Shown in pieces: positions 1 through 8,973 of a DNA stretch of 64,000 bases. How positions within the stretch are numbered: position 1 is the first letter of the stretch; each line of letters opens with the position of its first letter. The translations under genes were made by a program, and so were the position numbers. Source of the DNA: Clostridia bacterium (GTDB lineage Bacteria > Bacillota > Clostridia > Lachnospirales > Lachnospiraceae); assembly GCA_910574255.1 (NCBI GenBank), contig CAJTAK010000001.1:333779-397778 (forward strand), given 5' to 3'. The notes beneath the pieces are model-generated. The model did not search any database and had not been told where the DNA came from. It was given only the letters and a program-made list of their open reading frames with translations.

Positions 1-1
1 T

Positions 2-160
2 GAGTCCAAGACCAGAGGCATGGAGGAAGGTGAAAAACTGAAGCGCTTCCAGAATGAGGTTGCGCTATTCCGTGAAAAATGGAAGGAAGAGCTGGAAGCA
101 GGGGATCCTTACTTTAATCCGAATTTCTCATTGGATTATTCGGATTATACCATTAAGTGA
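2..160 (+). CDS. C-terminal end of a probable GT2 glycosyltransferase (partial)
   Basis: An open frame enters from the left edge and stops with TGA at 158-160, giving 52 visible residues that are mostly charged helix (EEGEKLKRFQNEVALFREKW) and then end in a Tyr/Asp-rich tail (DPYFNPNFSLDYSDYTIK). Tails of this kind are familiar to me from the C-termini of large GT2 glycosyltransferases in clostridial rhamnan or O-antigen-like loci, and the downstream genes are of that type. The catalytic part lies outside the window, so the family call is inference. It is followed after 39 bases by the DUF6020-like membrane gene on the same strand. Confidence 0.6.
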   Translation, partial: ESKTRGMEEGEKLKRFQNEVALFREKWKEELEAGDPYFNPNFSLDYSDYTIK

Positions 161-199
161 TCCGTATATTGCAGCATTAAATAACAGGAGATATAGACC

Positions 200-1954
200 A
201 TGATAAGTAGGATATATGGAATCATAGAAAAAATCGCAGCAGTATTCGCAGCGTTTTTGGCTGTAGTGGGTTTTAATCTGCTTTATGGTGTACGTGGGGA
301 AAGTACCATGTTCTCCAACAGTGTCTTTTCCATGTCTGTTTTTGGTGCATTTCTTTTCTTATACCATTATATTGTTAGTAAGAGTTTGGATCGAAGGACT
401 CTCATGTATGGTTTGGCAGGCGGTTTTTTGGCGGCACTTTTAACCAGTATGGGGGTTTCTCTGAATTATTTAGATACGATTTGGTCTAAAAATACATTTT
501 GGGCTATTCCATGTCTTACGCCGTTTTTTGGAGGATGTATCAGCCTGGCTCTTTTTTATCTGAAAGATGGCTTCAGCAGACCAGGGAAAGATGATGAAAT
601 TGGATCCCGGTGGTTTCTTTTTTGCTGGCTGCTCTTATTTTTATCCTGGGTTCCGGTGCTTTTGGCCTCTTGGCCTGGTATTTTTTCCTATGATTCGGGG
701 TTACAGCTTGGCTCCTTTGTGGACAAAAGGGTGTCAGGACATCATCCTATTCTTCATACGTTTCTGTTGGGAATCTGCAGATGGGCAGGGGTGAAGCTAT
801 TTGAAAGCAAAAATGCAGGAGCAGTTTTGTATTCTCTGATTCAGATGCTTCTGATGTCGGGGATGTATGCTTATGTTTGCTGCTACTTAAAAAAGAAACG
901 ATCTCCTAAATGGCTTCAGACAGGAACTTTTATATTTCTGGCTTTTCATCCGGTAAATAGCCTTATGGCTTTATGCGCTACGAAGGATTCCATTTTTACA
1001 GCTTTGTTTGCTGTATTTCTGGTACAGCTTTTTGAGATAGCAGAGGACAGGGAACGATTTTTTTCTTCGGTAAAATGGCAGGCTGTTTTTTGTCTGAGCG
1101 TGTTTCTTCTTTTTGCCTTCCGAAATAATGCTTTCCATGCGTTTGTGCTCAGTGCACCCTTTTTCATGTGGACCTTTCAGAAACACTGGAAGCGTATGGG
1201 GTTACTGATACTTATTTGTCTGGGGCTTTACGGATTGTATACAGGTCCGGTTTATAAAGTTCTCGAAGTGGAAAAGGGAGACCCAAGAGAAATGTGCTGT
1301 GTGCTGATGCAGTCGGCAGCCCGGGTTTATAATCTGGATTATCTGGGGTTGACAGAGGAAGAGAAAGAGACGTTTCTTTCGATTATCAGGGAGGAAGGAA
1401 TGGATTCTTACTTATCCTGGTTTGCAGATCCGGTAAAGCAGCACTTCAACGGCGAAAAATTTGTTCAAAATCCGGGGCCGTTTTTAAAAACATGGTTTTC
1501 TGTGGGGATGCGGCATAAAAAGATTTATATAGACTCCTTTTTGACTAATACCTATGGATACTGGTACCCGGGAAATTCAGATCATGGGAGAAATTATCTG
1601 GAATATTTCTGCTCAGAGGTTCGTGAGGATGTGGATGTAGTGATGGTATCGAAGCTTCCGGTATTGTCAGAATTTTATCGGAAAATCAGTCAGGAGCATT
1701 CTTATAAAAAGCTTCCTGTTGTGTCAGCTACTTTTAATTTGGGCGTATATACCTGGCTTTTATTGTTTGCATTTCTGTTGCTGCTTTATCGAAGACAATA
1801 TAAGGAATTGTTTCTTGGAATTCCATTGTTTATGTATCTTTTGACTACAATGCTGGGACCGATAGTGACCATGCGGTATCATTATCCGTTGATTGCATGC
1901 GGACCGCTGATTATTTTTCTTATATGGAGGAGAGATAAGGAATGGATAAAATAG
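200..1954 (+). CDS. Polytopic membrane protein, DUF6020-like
   Basis: 584 residues with about a dozen hydrophobic segments, so an integral membrane protein. The start ATG has an AGGAG site just upstream (acaggagatatagacc). Conserved-looking patches are WPGIFSYDS (158-166) and HHPILHT (181-187) at a membrane boundary; this layout resembles DUF6020 and GT-C type glycosyltransferases that use a polyprenyl-phosphate sugar, but I see no classical acidic GT-C motif that proves catalysis. It overlaps the next gene, a polyprenol-phosphate-type GT2, by 13 bases, so the two are probably translationally coupled. A plausible pairing is that the GT2 loads a sugar on undecaprenyl phosphate and this protein transfers it outside the membrane. 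The function is inferred. Confidence 0.7.
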   Translation: MISRIYGIIEKIAAVFAAFLAVVGFNLLYGVRGESTMFSNSVFSMSVFGAFLFLYHYIVSKSLDRRTLMYGLAGGFLAALLTSMGVSLNYLDTIWSKNTFWAIPCLTPFFGGCISLALFYLKDGFSRPGKDDEIGSRWFLFCWLLLFLSWVPVLLASWPGIFSYDSGLQLGSFVDKRVSGHHPILHTFLLGICRWAGVKLFESKNAGAVLYSLIQMLLMSGMYAYVCCYLKKKRSPKWLQTGTFIFLAFHPVNSLMALCATKDSIFTALFAVFLVQLFEIAEDRERFFSSVKWQAVFCLSVFLLFAFRNNAFHAFVLSAPFFMWTFQKHWKRMGLLILICLGLYGLYTGPVYKVLEVEKGDPREMCCVLMQSAARVYNLDYLGLTEEEKETFLSIIREEGMDSYLSWFADPVKQHFNGEKFVQNPGPFLKTWFSVGMRHKKIYIDSFLTNTYGYWYPGNSDHGRNYLEYFCSEVREDVDVVMVSKLPVLSEFYRKISQEHSYKKLPVVSATFNLGVYTWLLLFAFLLLLYRRQYKELFLGIPLFMYLLTTMLGPIVTMRYHYPLIACGPLIIFLIWRRDKEWIK

Positions 1955-2883
1955 CCGTACTGATTCCCTGCTATAATGAGAGCAAAACAGTAAAAAAAGT
2001 AGTAGAGGATTTTCGGCGGGAGCTTCCGGAAGCGGTAGTTTATGTCTATGATAATAATTCCACCGACGGAACGGATGAGATCGCAAAAGCTACAGGAGCT
2101 ACAGTGCGTTACGAGCATCAGCAGGGCAAAGGAAATGTAATACGCCGGATGTTCCGGGAGGTGGATGCCCGGGTTTATGTGATGGTGGACGGTGATGACA
2201 CTTATCCGGCCGAGGCGGCGCCGGAGATGGTAAAAAGAATTTTGGAAGACCAGGCGGATATGGTAGTAGGAGATCGTCTTTCTTCGACCTACTACACAGA
2301 AAATAAGCGTCCCTTCCATAATTTCGGCAATTTCTTAGTAAAGAATTGTATCAATCGCTTTTTTGATACCAATATCCAGGACATTATGACAGGATACAGA
2401 GCCTTCAGTTATTCCTTTGTAAAAACCTTTCCTGTACTCTCTCATGGCTTTGAGATTGAGACAGAGATGAGTATTCATGCGGCGGACAAGCATATGCAGG
2501 TGGACAATGTGATTGTGGATTATCGGGATCGCCCGGAAGGCAGCGTGTCCAAGCTGAATACCTTTTCAGATGGCTTTAAGGTATTGTTGCGTATTCTGAA
2601 TTTGTATAAAAATTATAAGCCTTTTTGCTTTTTCTCTATTTTGTCAGCCGTTTTAGGGGCTTTGGGTATTGGATTTTTGATTCCGGTGATAGTGGAATAT
2701 GTGGAGATAGGTCTGGTTCCTAAGTTCCCAACCTTGATTGTGTGTTGCTTTGTGCTGATAGCAGCACTCCAATCGCTCTTTGCAGGATTGGTTTTGCAGA
2801 GCATAGAGCAGAAGAATAAGCAGGATTTTGAGATGCTGCTGATTCAGGTACAAAATATGTATGAGGAAAAGTGCAAGCGCTGA
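1942..2883 (+). CDS. Polyprenol-phosphate-type GT2 glycosyltransferase
   Basis: 313 residues. The N-terminal GT-A domain carries NSTDGT (39-44) and the metal-binding DGDDTYP (83-89); the C-terminal third has two membrane helices (about 228-252 and 263-285). This architecture is that of dolichyl/undecaprenyl-phosphate mannosyl- or glucosyltransferases (DPM1/GtrB group), which transfer a sugar from an NDP donor to polyprenyl phosphate on the cytoplasmic face. It starts inside the end of the upstream DUF6020-like gene and its own stop lies just before the next membrane gene, indicating one operon. The sugar donated cannot be read from the sequence. Confidence 0.88.
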   Translation: MDKIAVLIPCYNESKTVKKVVEDFRRELPEAVVYVYDNNSTDGTDEIAKATGATVRYEHQQGKGNVIRRMFREVDARVYVMVDGDDTYPAEAAPEMVKRILEDQADMVVGDRLSSTYYTENKRPFHNFGNFLVKNCINRFFDTNIQDIMTGYRAFSYSFVKTFPVLSHGFEIETEMSIHAADKHMQVDNVIVDYRDRPEGSVSKLNTFSDGFKVLLRILNLYKNYKPFCFFSILSAVLGALGIGFLIPVIVEYVEIGLVPKFPTLIVCCFVLIAALQSLFAGLVLQSIEQKNKQDFEMLLIQVQNMYEEKCKR

Positions 2884-2899
2884 GAAAGGGAGCAGATAT

Positions 2900-4630
2900 A
2901 TGAGAAAAGACAGATATGGAGCAGGCCTTAGTCTGGCTGCTTCTCTTGTTCTTTCTGTTTTTTGCGGCTTTGCGGTTTATGCGGCTATGGGTTTTGTATA
3001 TGCCATTGGCGATGATGTGATTATGCGCGATATAGTCAGCGGAGCATTTACCGGGAAGCCGGACGGACATGCGATTTTTATGAAATATGCTCTTGGCTTT
3101 GTACTTAGCCGGTTCTATCTGTTTAACAATCATATAGATTGGTATGGATTTTTTATGGCAGGAACCCTGTTTCTGGCCCTGGCAGTGATTTTATACAGAG
3201 GGCTGTCGGCAGAAAAGAGCCTCCTTTGGAAAGGAGCTTATGCCGGGTTGACTGTGGGGCTTTTTACTGCAGTGATGGTATTTCATGCGGCGCAGTTTGA
3301 GTGGACAGTCAGTGCAGCTATGCTGGGTGCATCTGGCCTGTATCTTTATGCTACAGGTACGAAGCAGGGGAAGGGACAGTACATTCTGGAGGAAATTCTT
3401 ATCTGGCTGCTTCTCTTTTTGACCTTCTGTATTCGGCCAGATGTGTTTTTTATGGTTATGCCGGGCTTTGGCATATCTTTTTTGTGGAAATTTGTTAAAA
3501 GCGGGAAAGAGAGGAAGATTTGTTTTCAAGAGCTTATTTTGCCTGCGGCTGTATTTTTGACAGCAGGAGTCGTGACACTGATAGAAGCAAGTGCTTATGG
3601 AGAAGAAGGGTGGAAGGAATTTCAGAAATTCCAGGCAGCTCGTACGCAGGTTTATGATTATTCAGGCATTCCTTCCTTTGAGGCGAACCCGGCTTTTTTT
3701 GAAGAGTTGGGGCTTAGTGAGCATGAGGTCCGCAATCTGCGTCACTATGCCCTCTATCTCATAGAGGGAATGGATAGAGAGATGATGGAAGCCTTAAGTG
3801 AGGAATCTATGCGTCAAAATGCTTTGGAGACAAGGCTTTTCGGTCGTATGAAAGAGGGAATCACTTTGGCATGGGGGCAGTTTGTTCACAAGGAGTATTT
3901 TCCAGCCAGTCTGCCGACGCTGCTGTTTTTCATTGGGATTCTGGTATTAGCGTTTTTGTATGAAAGAAGGGCACTGGTTCCATTAGCGTTATTTTGGGGA
4001 GCTGAGGGCATATTTTGGCTGGCACTTGGATTTGTGGGACGTCTGCCGGAGCGAGTGGCATTTTCTCTCCACCTGATTGCTTTGCTTGCCATGGGGGCTT
4101 ATTTTTATAGATTGTATCAGAAGGCGGAATCAAGAATTCCACAGAAGGGAAAGGCTGCGGCAGTATCGGGCATCCTTGTACTTTGTCTGGCAGCGGCCGT
4201 GTTCCAGTGGAAAACTGCTGCGGCATCAAATGCAGAGAAAATAGCCAGGGACGGCAATTATCAGCTATTCAAGACGGCTTGTAAGGAAGAACCGGAGAAT
4301 ATTTATTTTGTTGAAACCTTTATGGCAGAGCCTGTCGGCGGGGCTGCAGTCACAGGAAGGGGAGATTTCAGGCAGAATAACTGCGTTACGCTGGGAGACT
4401 GGTACAGCACATCGCCGCTTGATGAGGAGCGCTTTGAAGCCCTTGGAATTGAGAATGCGGAGGAAACGATTTTGACCAATCCCAATGCTTATTTGGTGGT
4501 GAGGGATGTGGAGGATACGGGCTTTCTGGGAAGCTATTTTGCATATAAATATCCAAAGCTTTCCCTTGTCTTAAGGGATGTAAAGGTAATAGAAGACAGA
4601 TATTATTATCTGTATCAGGTACAGAGGTGA
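2900..4630 (+). CDS. Polytopic membrane protein, first of a tandem paralogous pair
   Basis: About 576 residues, many membrane helices and a soluble C-terminal part. I chose the ATG at 2900 because it has a GAAAGGGAG ribosome site; the frame is open 13 codons further up but without one. Near the N-terminus is GDDVIMRDI, followed by a GKPDGHAIFMKYALG block; both recur in the next gene (DDVAMRN, GAPDAHLLHMKYVLG), and the two proteins align through most of their length, including a YSG/YYGL...P.FF.SLG segment. An acidic pair after the first helix fits lipid-linked-sugar GT-C enzymes, but no family is certain. Probably a glycan-assembly membrane enzyme. Confidence 0.7.
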   Translation: MRKDRYGAGLSLAASLVLSVFCGFAVYAAMGFVYAIGDDVIMRDIVSGAFTGKPDGHAIFMKYALGFVLSRFYLFNNHIDWYGFFMAGTLFLALAVILYRGLSAEKSLLWKGAYAGLTVGLFTAVMVFHAAQFEWTVSAAMLGASGLYLYATGTKQGKGQYILEEILIWLLLFLTFCIRPDVFFMVMPGFGISFLWKFVKSGKERKICFQELILPAAVFLTAGVVTLIEASAYGEEGWKEFQKFQAARTQVYDYSGIPSFEANPAFFEELGLSEHEVRNLRHYALYLIEGMDREMMEALSEESMRQNALETRLFGRMKEGITLAWGQFVHKEYFPASLPTLLFFIGILVLAFLYERRALVPLALFWGAEGIFWLALGFVGRLPERVAFSLHLIALLAMGAYFYRLYQKAESRIPQKGKAAAVSGILVLCLAAAVFQWKTAAASNAEKIARDGNYQLFKTACKEEPENIYFVETFMAEPVGGAAVTGRGDFRQNNCVTLGDWYSTSPLDEERFEALGIENAEETILTNPNAYLVVRDVEDTGFLGSYFAYKYPKLSLVLRDVKVIEDRYYYLYQVQR

Positions 4631-4638
4631 AGATGCCC

Positions 4639-6474
4639 ATGAGACAGACAGGAAAAAGGCACTTGGCGGCTCTTTTGCTTTCCTTTTTGATAACAGGAAT
4701 TTATTTTGTGCTTGCTTATCAGAGTATTCCTTTTATCTATGACATTAATGATGATGTGGCTATGCGTAATGTGGCAGCAGGTGTGATTACCGGGGCGCCG
4801 GATGCCCATCTGCTTCATATGAAATATGTTCTCGGCCTTGTGATTGCTGGATGCTATCGGATGATTCCCGGCTTTGACTGGTATGGTATGGTCTTGATCG
4901 GGATTATGCTTTTTGCCTTGGCAATGATTTTGTACCGGGGGCTGGCTTCTAAGCAGGGACTTCTTTGGAAGCTTTGCTATTCAGTAATTGCTCTGCTTTT
5001 GTTTACCTGTGCAGGTCTCCGGCATGTAGCTGCTTTTCAGTGGACAGTAACGGCGGCCATAGCAGGAGCAGCAGGAATCTATCTGTTCTATACAGCTGAT
5101 AAGGGGAATCGTTTTTGGGACTGGGCGGAGGAAGGAATAGGCGCCTTCTTGATTTTGCTTTCTCTGGCAGTTCGGGATGATGTGTTTTTAATGGTGCTGC
5201 CTTTGGCGGCTCTGTGTTTTTGGGGGAAATACGGTTCTGTCCAAAAAACGGAAACTGTAAAAGGAATCCAGTGGAAACCCTGGCAGACTCTAAAAATACA
5301 TTGCAAGGGGTGGAGTATCACTCTGGAACATATGGGTATTCTTATGGGACTGGCAGCAGGAATTTTGATTCTTATGGGGGCAGAGGCTCTTGCATACAGC
5401 TCGCCGGAGTGGAGGGAGTTTTGCGTCTACAATGTGAATCGGGAAGCCATTATGGATTATTATGGTCTGGAGAATTATGAGGAGGATCCGGAATTTTTTG
5501 ATTCGCTGGGAATCACCAAGGAAGAAGCAGAAAACCTGCAGCGGTATTCCCTTTATCTGGTAGATGATTTGTACAGCGAAAAGATGGCAGTTCTTTCTGA
5601 GCATTTCCGGGAGGTATATATCAGGGAGCATCCTTTGAAACAGCGGATTTCTACGGCAGTTCAAAAGATTGATGAGCACCTGGGAAAGGATAGCTATCAT
5701 CCGGTGAATCTTTTGTGTCTGGTGATGGCGGCAGTGGTTTTGGGTTTTTGCTGCGGAAAAAACAGGAGACAACTGGGCCTGGCTATATTTCTTACAGGTA
5801 TCTGGGCGCTTTATTGGTTTTACCTGGGCTACAGGAACCGCATTGTGGAACGGGTAGGCTTTGCTTTGTATCTATTGATGCTTTTGACTATGCTGGCGAT
5901 CTGGTATCGGACAGTCTTTTTAGAGAATAGAGAAAAAGGAGCGGGAAGCAGGAGAGAAAAGCTTCCGGGGAGGGTCTTGGCGGCAGGAGCCTGTGTGGTT
6001 CTGGCTTTGCTTTCCGGGCCGGAATGGAAGTCTGTGAAGGAGAATAATACGGAAAGACGGGATTACAATCTGGAATTTCTGGATGTAAACCGCTACATGG
6101 CAGAGCATATGGAAAATGTCTACTTCATGACTACCTTTTCCATTGAAACCTATACGGATAACTTTACAATTTCCAGGGACTTTGCTTTTACTAACCTGTT
6201 ATCGGTGGGAGGATGGCATACCTTTTCTCCCCTGGAGAATGTGAAGAATGAGAAGCTTGGGATTACAGATCCAAAACGGGACATGGCAGAGACAGAAGGT
6301 GTATATTTGATTTCTCTGGAGCAGGTGAATCTGCGTTACATGGATCGTTACTATGAGAGTGTCTATGGGAATGAATATCAGGGAATGGAGCTTGTAGATA
6401 AGCTGGACTATGGAGAACGGATTTTTGAAGTGTATCGGCTTCATACAGATTCTCAGGAAGGAAAGAAGAAATGA
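4639..6474 (+). CDS. Polytopic membrane protein, second of a tandem paralogous pair
   Basis: About 611 residues. Possible starts are GTG 4627, ATG 4633 and ATG 4639; GAGGTGA at 4624-4630 is best spaced for 4639. The protein has an N-terminal helix, an NDDVAMRN motif after it, a series of membrane helices and a C-terminal soluble region. It is clearly a paralogue of the preceding gene (shared DDV.MR, HxxHMKY.LG-like block, DWYG, FQWTV). A tandem duplication that has diverged suggests two related acceptor or donor specificities. Gene ends run into the aminotransferase start (overlap of 4 bases), so it belongs to the same operon. No named family recognised. Confidence 0.7.
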   Translation: MRQTGKRHLAALLLSFLITGIYFVLAYQSIPFIYDINDDVAMRNVAAGVITGAPDAHLLHMKYVLGLVIAGCYRMIPGFDWYGMVLIGIMLFALAMILYRGLASKQGLLWKLCYSVIALLLFTCAGLRHVAAFQWTVTAAIAGAAGIYLFYTADKGNRFWDWAEEGIGAFLILLSLAVRDDVFLMVLPLAALCFWGKYGSVQKTETVKGIQWKPWQTLKIHCKGWSITLEHMGILMGLAAGILILMGAEALAYSSPEWREFCVYNVNREAIMDYYGLENYEEDPEFFDSLGITKEEAENLQRYSLYLVDDLYSEKMAVLSEHFREVYIREHPLKQRISTAVQKIDEHLGKDSYHPVNLLCLVMAAVVLGFCCGKNRRQLGLAIFLTGIWALYWFYLGYRNRIVERVGFALYLLMLLTMLAIWYRTVFLENREKGAGSRREKLPGRVLAAGACVVLALLSGPEWKSVKENNTERRDYNLEFLDVNRYMAEHMENVYFMTTFSIETYTDNFTISRDFAFTNLLSVGGWHTFSPLENVKNEKLGITDPKRDMAETEGVYLISLEQVNLRYMDRYYESVYGNEYQGMELVDKLDYGERIFEVYRLHTDSQEGKKK

Positions 6475-7601
6475 TTGGATTTAATGCAGCTCCCTTTACG
6501 GGAAAGGAATTTGACTATATTCGGCAGGCTATTGAGGCGGAGCATATCTGTGGAGACGGAATGTTTACGAAAAAATGCAATGGCTGGATTGAAGAACGGA
6601 CGGGGACGGCCAAAGCCCTTCTGACTACTTCCTGCACGCATGCAACAGAGATGGCGGCCCTGCTTCTTAATATTCAGCCGGGGGATGAGGTGATTATGCC
6701 TTCCTATACCTTTGTATCTACAGCCAACGCCTTTGTCTTGCGAGGAGCGGTTCCTGTGTTTGTGGATATTCGTCCGGACACCATGAACCTGGATGAGAAT
6801 TTGATTGAAGAAGCTATTACTGAGAAGACCAGGGCGATTGTACCTGTCCACTATGCAGGTGTTGCCTGTGAGATGGATAAAATTATGGAGCTGGCCAGCA
6901 AATACCGTTTGGCAGTAGTGGAGGATGCGGCTCAGGGCGTGTGCTCTTTTTATAAAGGGAAGGCGTTGGGGACTATGGGAGACTATGGCTGCTTCAGCTT
7001 TCATGAGACAAAAAATTTTTCTATGGGAGAAGGGGGAGCCCTGCTGATTCGGGATTCAAAGCATGTTGAGGATGCGGAAATTCTCAGGGAAAAGGGAACC
7101 AACCGCTCAAAGTTTTTTCGGGGGCAGGTGGATAAATATACTTGGGTGAATCAGGGAAGTTCTTATCTGCCCAGTGATATGAATGCAGCTTATCTGTGGG
7201 CGCAGCTGGAGCTTGCCGACCAGATTACGGCGGATCGGATGAAGAGCTGGAACGCTTATAATGAGCAGCTAAAGCCCTTGAAGGATCAGGGAAGGATTGA
7301 GCTTCCGTCAGTGCCGGAGGATTGTGTGCATAATGCACATATGTTTTACCTGAAGGCAAAGGATCTGGAGGAACGCACGAAGCTGATTGCCTATCTGAAA
7401 GAGGCAGAGATTCAGACTGTTTTTCATTACGTCCCCCTCCACACAGGAGAGGCAGGGAAGAAGCTGGGACGGTTTTCCGGTGTGGATTGCTATACGACGA
7501 AAGAGAGTGAGCGGATCTTACGGCTTCCTATGTACTATGGGCTTAGGGATGAACAGGTTTCTTATATTGCAGAGAGGATTAAGGAGTTTTATGAGAGATA
7601 A
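6471..7601 (+). CDS. wecE: dTDP-4-amino-4,6-dideoxygalactose transaminase (WecE/RffA)
   Basis: 376 residues, full length for the family. It is strikingly similar throughout to the enterobacterial WecE as I remember it: the FNAPPF-like start, CGDG (28-31), the block GDEVIMPSYTFVST, VEDAAQG with the PLP-contacting aspartate (about 152), SFHETKN with the Schiff-base lysine K181, and REKGTNRS. The enzyme moves an amino group from glutamate to dTDP-4-keto-6-deoxyglucose, giving dTDP-4-amino-4,6-dideoxygalactose (dTDP-Fuc4N). No rmlA/rmlB genes are seen in this window, so the keto-sugar must come from elsewhere. The start overlaps the upstream stop by 4 bases. Likely provides an amino-deoxysugar for the surface glycan. 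Confidence 0.95.
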   Translation: MIGFNAAPFTGKEFDYIRQAIEAEHICGDGMFTKKCNGWIEERTGTAKALLTTSCTHATEMAALLLNIQPGDEVIMPSYTFVSTANAFVLRGAVPVFVDIRPDTMNLDENLIEEAITEKTRAIVPVHYAGVACEMDKIMELASKYRLAVVEDAAQGVCSFYKGKALGTMGDYGCFSFHETKNFSMGEGGALLIRDSKHVEDAEILREKGTNRSKFFRGQVDKYTWVNQGSSYLPSDMNAAYLWAQLELADQITADRMKSWNAYNEQLKPLKDQGRIELPSVPEDCVHNAHMFYLKAKDLEERTKLIAYLKEAEIQTVFHYVPLHTGEAGKKLGRFSGVDCYTTKESERILRLPMYYGLRDEQVSYIAERIKEFYER

Positions 7602-8760
7602 CAGGCAGAAGGTGCCGGGAATGTGGCTGTGTGCCGGGATACTTTTTGTGCTGACCTTTGTTATGGTAAAGGTGGAGATGGGGAAAGGGCATGAGGTATT
7701 GCTGTACAGCGATTTTGCCACTCATTCCTCCTGGGCAGTAGGAGAGTTTACAGATCCCTTGTATGACAAATTTTATTCCTATCCGGTTTGGCATCTGGCA
7801 GTTCGTATTGTGAACCGATTGCTTCCTATTGGCAGAGAGTATGCGGGGGCACTGGTTACAGCTTGCTGCATAGGGCTGCTGGCGGCTATTCTGTACCAGT
7901 TTTTATGGAAAGAATTAAAGGAACAGCTATCAGAGATGAATATTGTCTTTTTGACTATTGGGCTTCTGATATTGACAGCTCTTTATATGCCGTGGTTTAA
8001 CAGAGAAGTCTATTTGGGACAGAGCAGCCCGACTATTTGGCACAATCCTACGAATATGGCGGTAAAGCCTGTTTCCCTGATAGCATTTTTATATTTTCTG
8101 AAGCTTTATTCCGGAAAGGAGAGAGAAAAATGGTTCGATTTTGCAGGTTTTGCGGCAATTTTGCTGCTTAGCTGTTTTGTGAAGCCATCTTTTATGCAGG
8201 GCTTTCTGCCGGCAGTTGTCTTGTTCCTTTTATTGGAGCTTATACGGACGAAAGGGGAAAGCTTTTGGATTAGCCTAAAGCTGGGGGCTGCCTTTATTCC
8301 ATCTGGCATATATTTTCTTATTCAGTTTTTTTCGGTGTTCGGAGAAGGGACGGACAGGGGGATTGGATTGCAGCCTTTTGCAGTAATGAAGCTGGATACG
8401 GCTCATCCTTTGATTTCTATGGTGCAGGCAGTTGCTTTTCCTCTTTTTGTTTTGTGCATTTTGGGGGGAAAGCAGATTTGGAAGGATAAACCCTTACTGT
8501 TTTCCCTGCTTTTTTACTTGACATCACTTTTGGAATTTATTCTTTTGATCGAAGTAAATGAGCCGGCCTCCGGCAATTTTGAGTGGGGGCTGCAGTTAGC
8601 CATGTTCACTTTTTTTGTAATGACGGCGGTTCGTTTTTATCAGCAGATAGGAAAAAAACAGTGGGTAAAGATAGTGGGAAATGGGCTGTTTCTTTATCAT
8701 ATTGGTTCGGGGATTTATTATTATGTTTATCTTTTGATATTAAGCCCGCTGCAGTGCTAG
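7591..8760 (+). CDS. Polytopic membrane protein of unknown family
   Basis: About 389 residues, with roughly ten hydrophobic segments. The frame is open from 7480, but the ATG at 7591 has AAGGAG upstream and overlaps the wecE stop, so this is the likely start. A loop with SSPTIWHNPTNMAVKP follows one of the early helices; the placing of His, Asn and Pro after a long periplasmic loop is like that of lipid-linked-sugar enzymes, but I do not recognise a family. Its stop codon TAG (8758-8760) lies inside the left arm of a long inverted repeat (8754-8926), so that element may have altered or replaced the original C-terminus or terminator. Confidence 0.65.
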   Translation: MRDNRQKVPGMWLCAGILFVLTFVMVKVEMGKGHEVLLYSDFATHSSWAVGEFTDPLYDKFYSYPVWHLAVRIVNRLLPIGREYAGALVTACCIGLLAAILYQFLWKELKEQLSEMNIVFLTIGLLILTALYMPWFNREVYLGQSSPTIWHNPTNMAVKPVSLIAFLYFLKLYSGKEREKWFDFAGFAAILLLSCFVKPSFMQGFLPAVVLFLLLELIRTKGESFWISLKLGAAFIPSGIYFLIQFFSVFGEGTDRGIGLQPFAVMKLDTAHPLISMVQAVAFPLFVLCILGGKQIWKDKPLLFSLLFYLTSLLEFILLIEVNEPASGNFEWGLQLAMFTFFVMTAVRFYQQIGKKQWVKIVGNGLFLYHIGSGIYYYVYLLILSPLQC

Positions 8761-8926
8761 TACAACGAATATTAAGTTATTGGCAGTTTGACTTGCCTAT
8801 TTTCCTGATAGCACTACTCCCCAAGCCTCGCCGTAGCCACCGCTACGACTGCGTTTGTGAAGCAGCACTCTCAGAAAAATATTCTGCGTCAAACTATCCA
8901 AAACTTAATTTTCGTTGTACTAGTAC
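8754..8926. repeat. Long imperfect inverted repeat, MITE-like hairpin
   Basis: The two ends are near-perfect inverted copies: the left arm starts gtgctagtacaacgaa (8754-8769) and the right arm ends ttcgttgtactagtac (8911-8926). Pairing continues inwards through attaagtt...agtttgac against gtcaaact...aacttaat and a tatttt.ctga block, and the centre folds as cgtagc-cacc-gctacg. The whole 173 bp can therefore fold on itself. No coding sequence is evident inside. It lies between two operon genes, touching the stop of the upstream one. A non-autonomous transposable element or REP-like repeat is likely. Confidence 0.75.
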
Positions 8927-8973
8927 ACGGGTGTACTAAGCTGTCCGCGCATGAAGCTACAGGAGGCAAGAGC

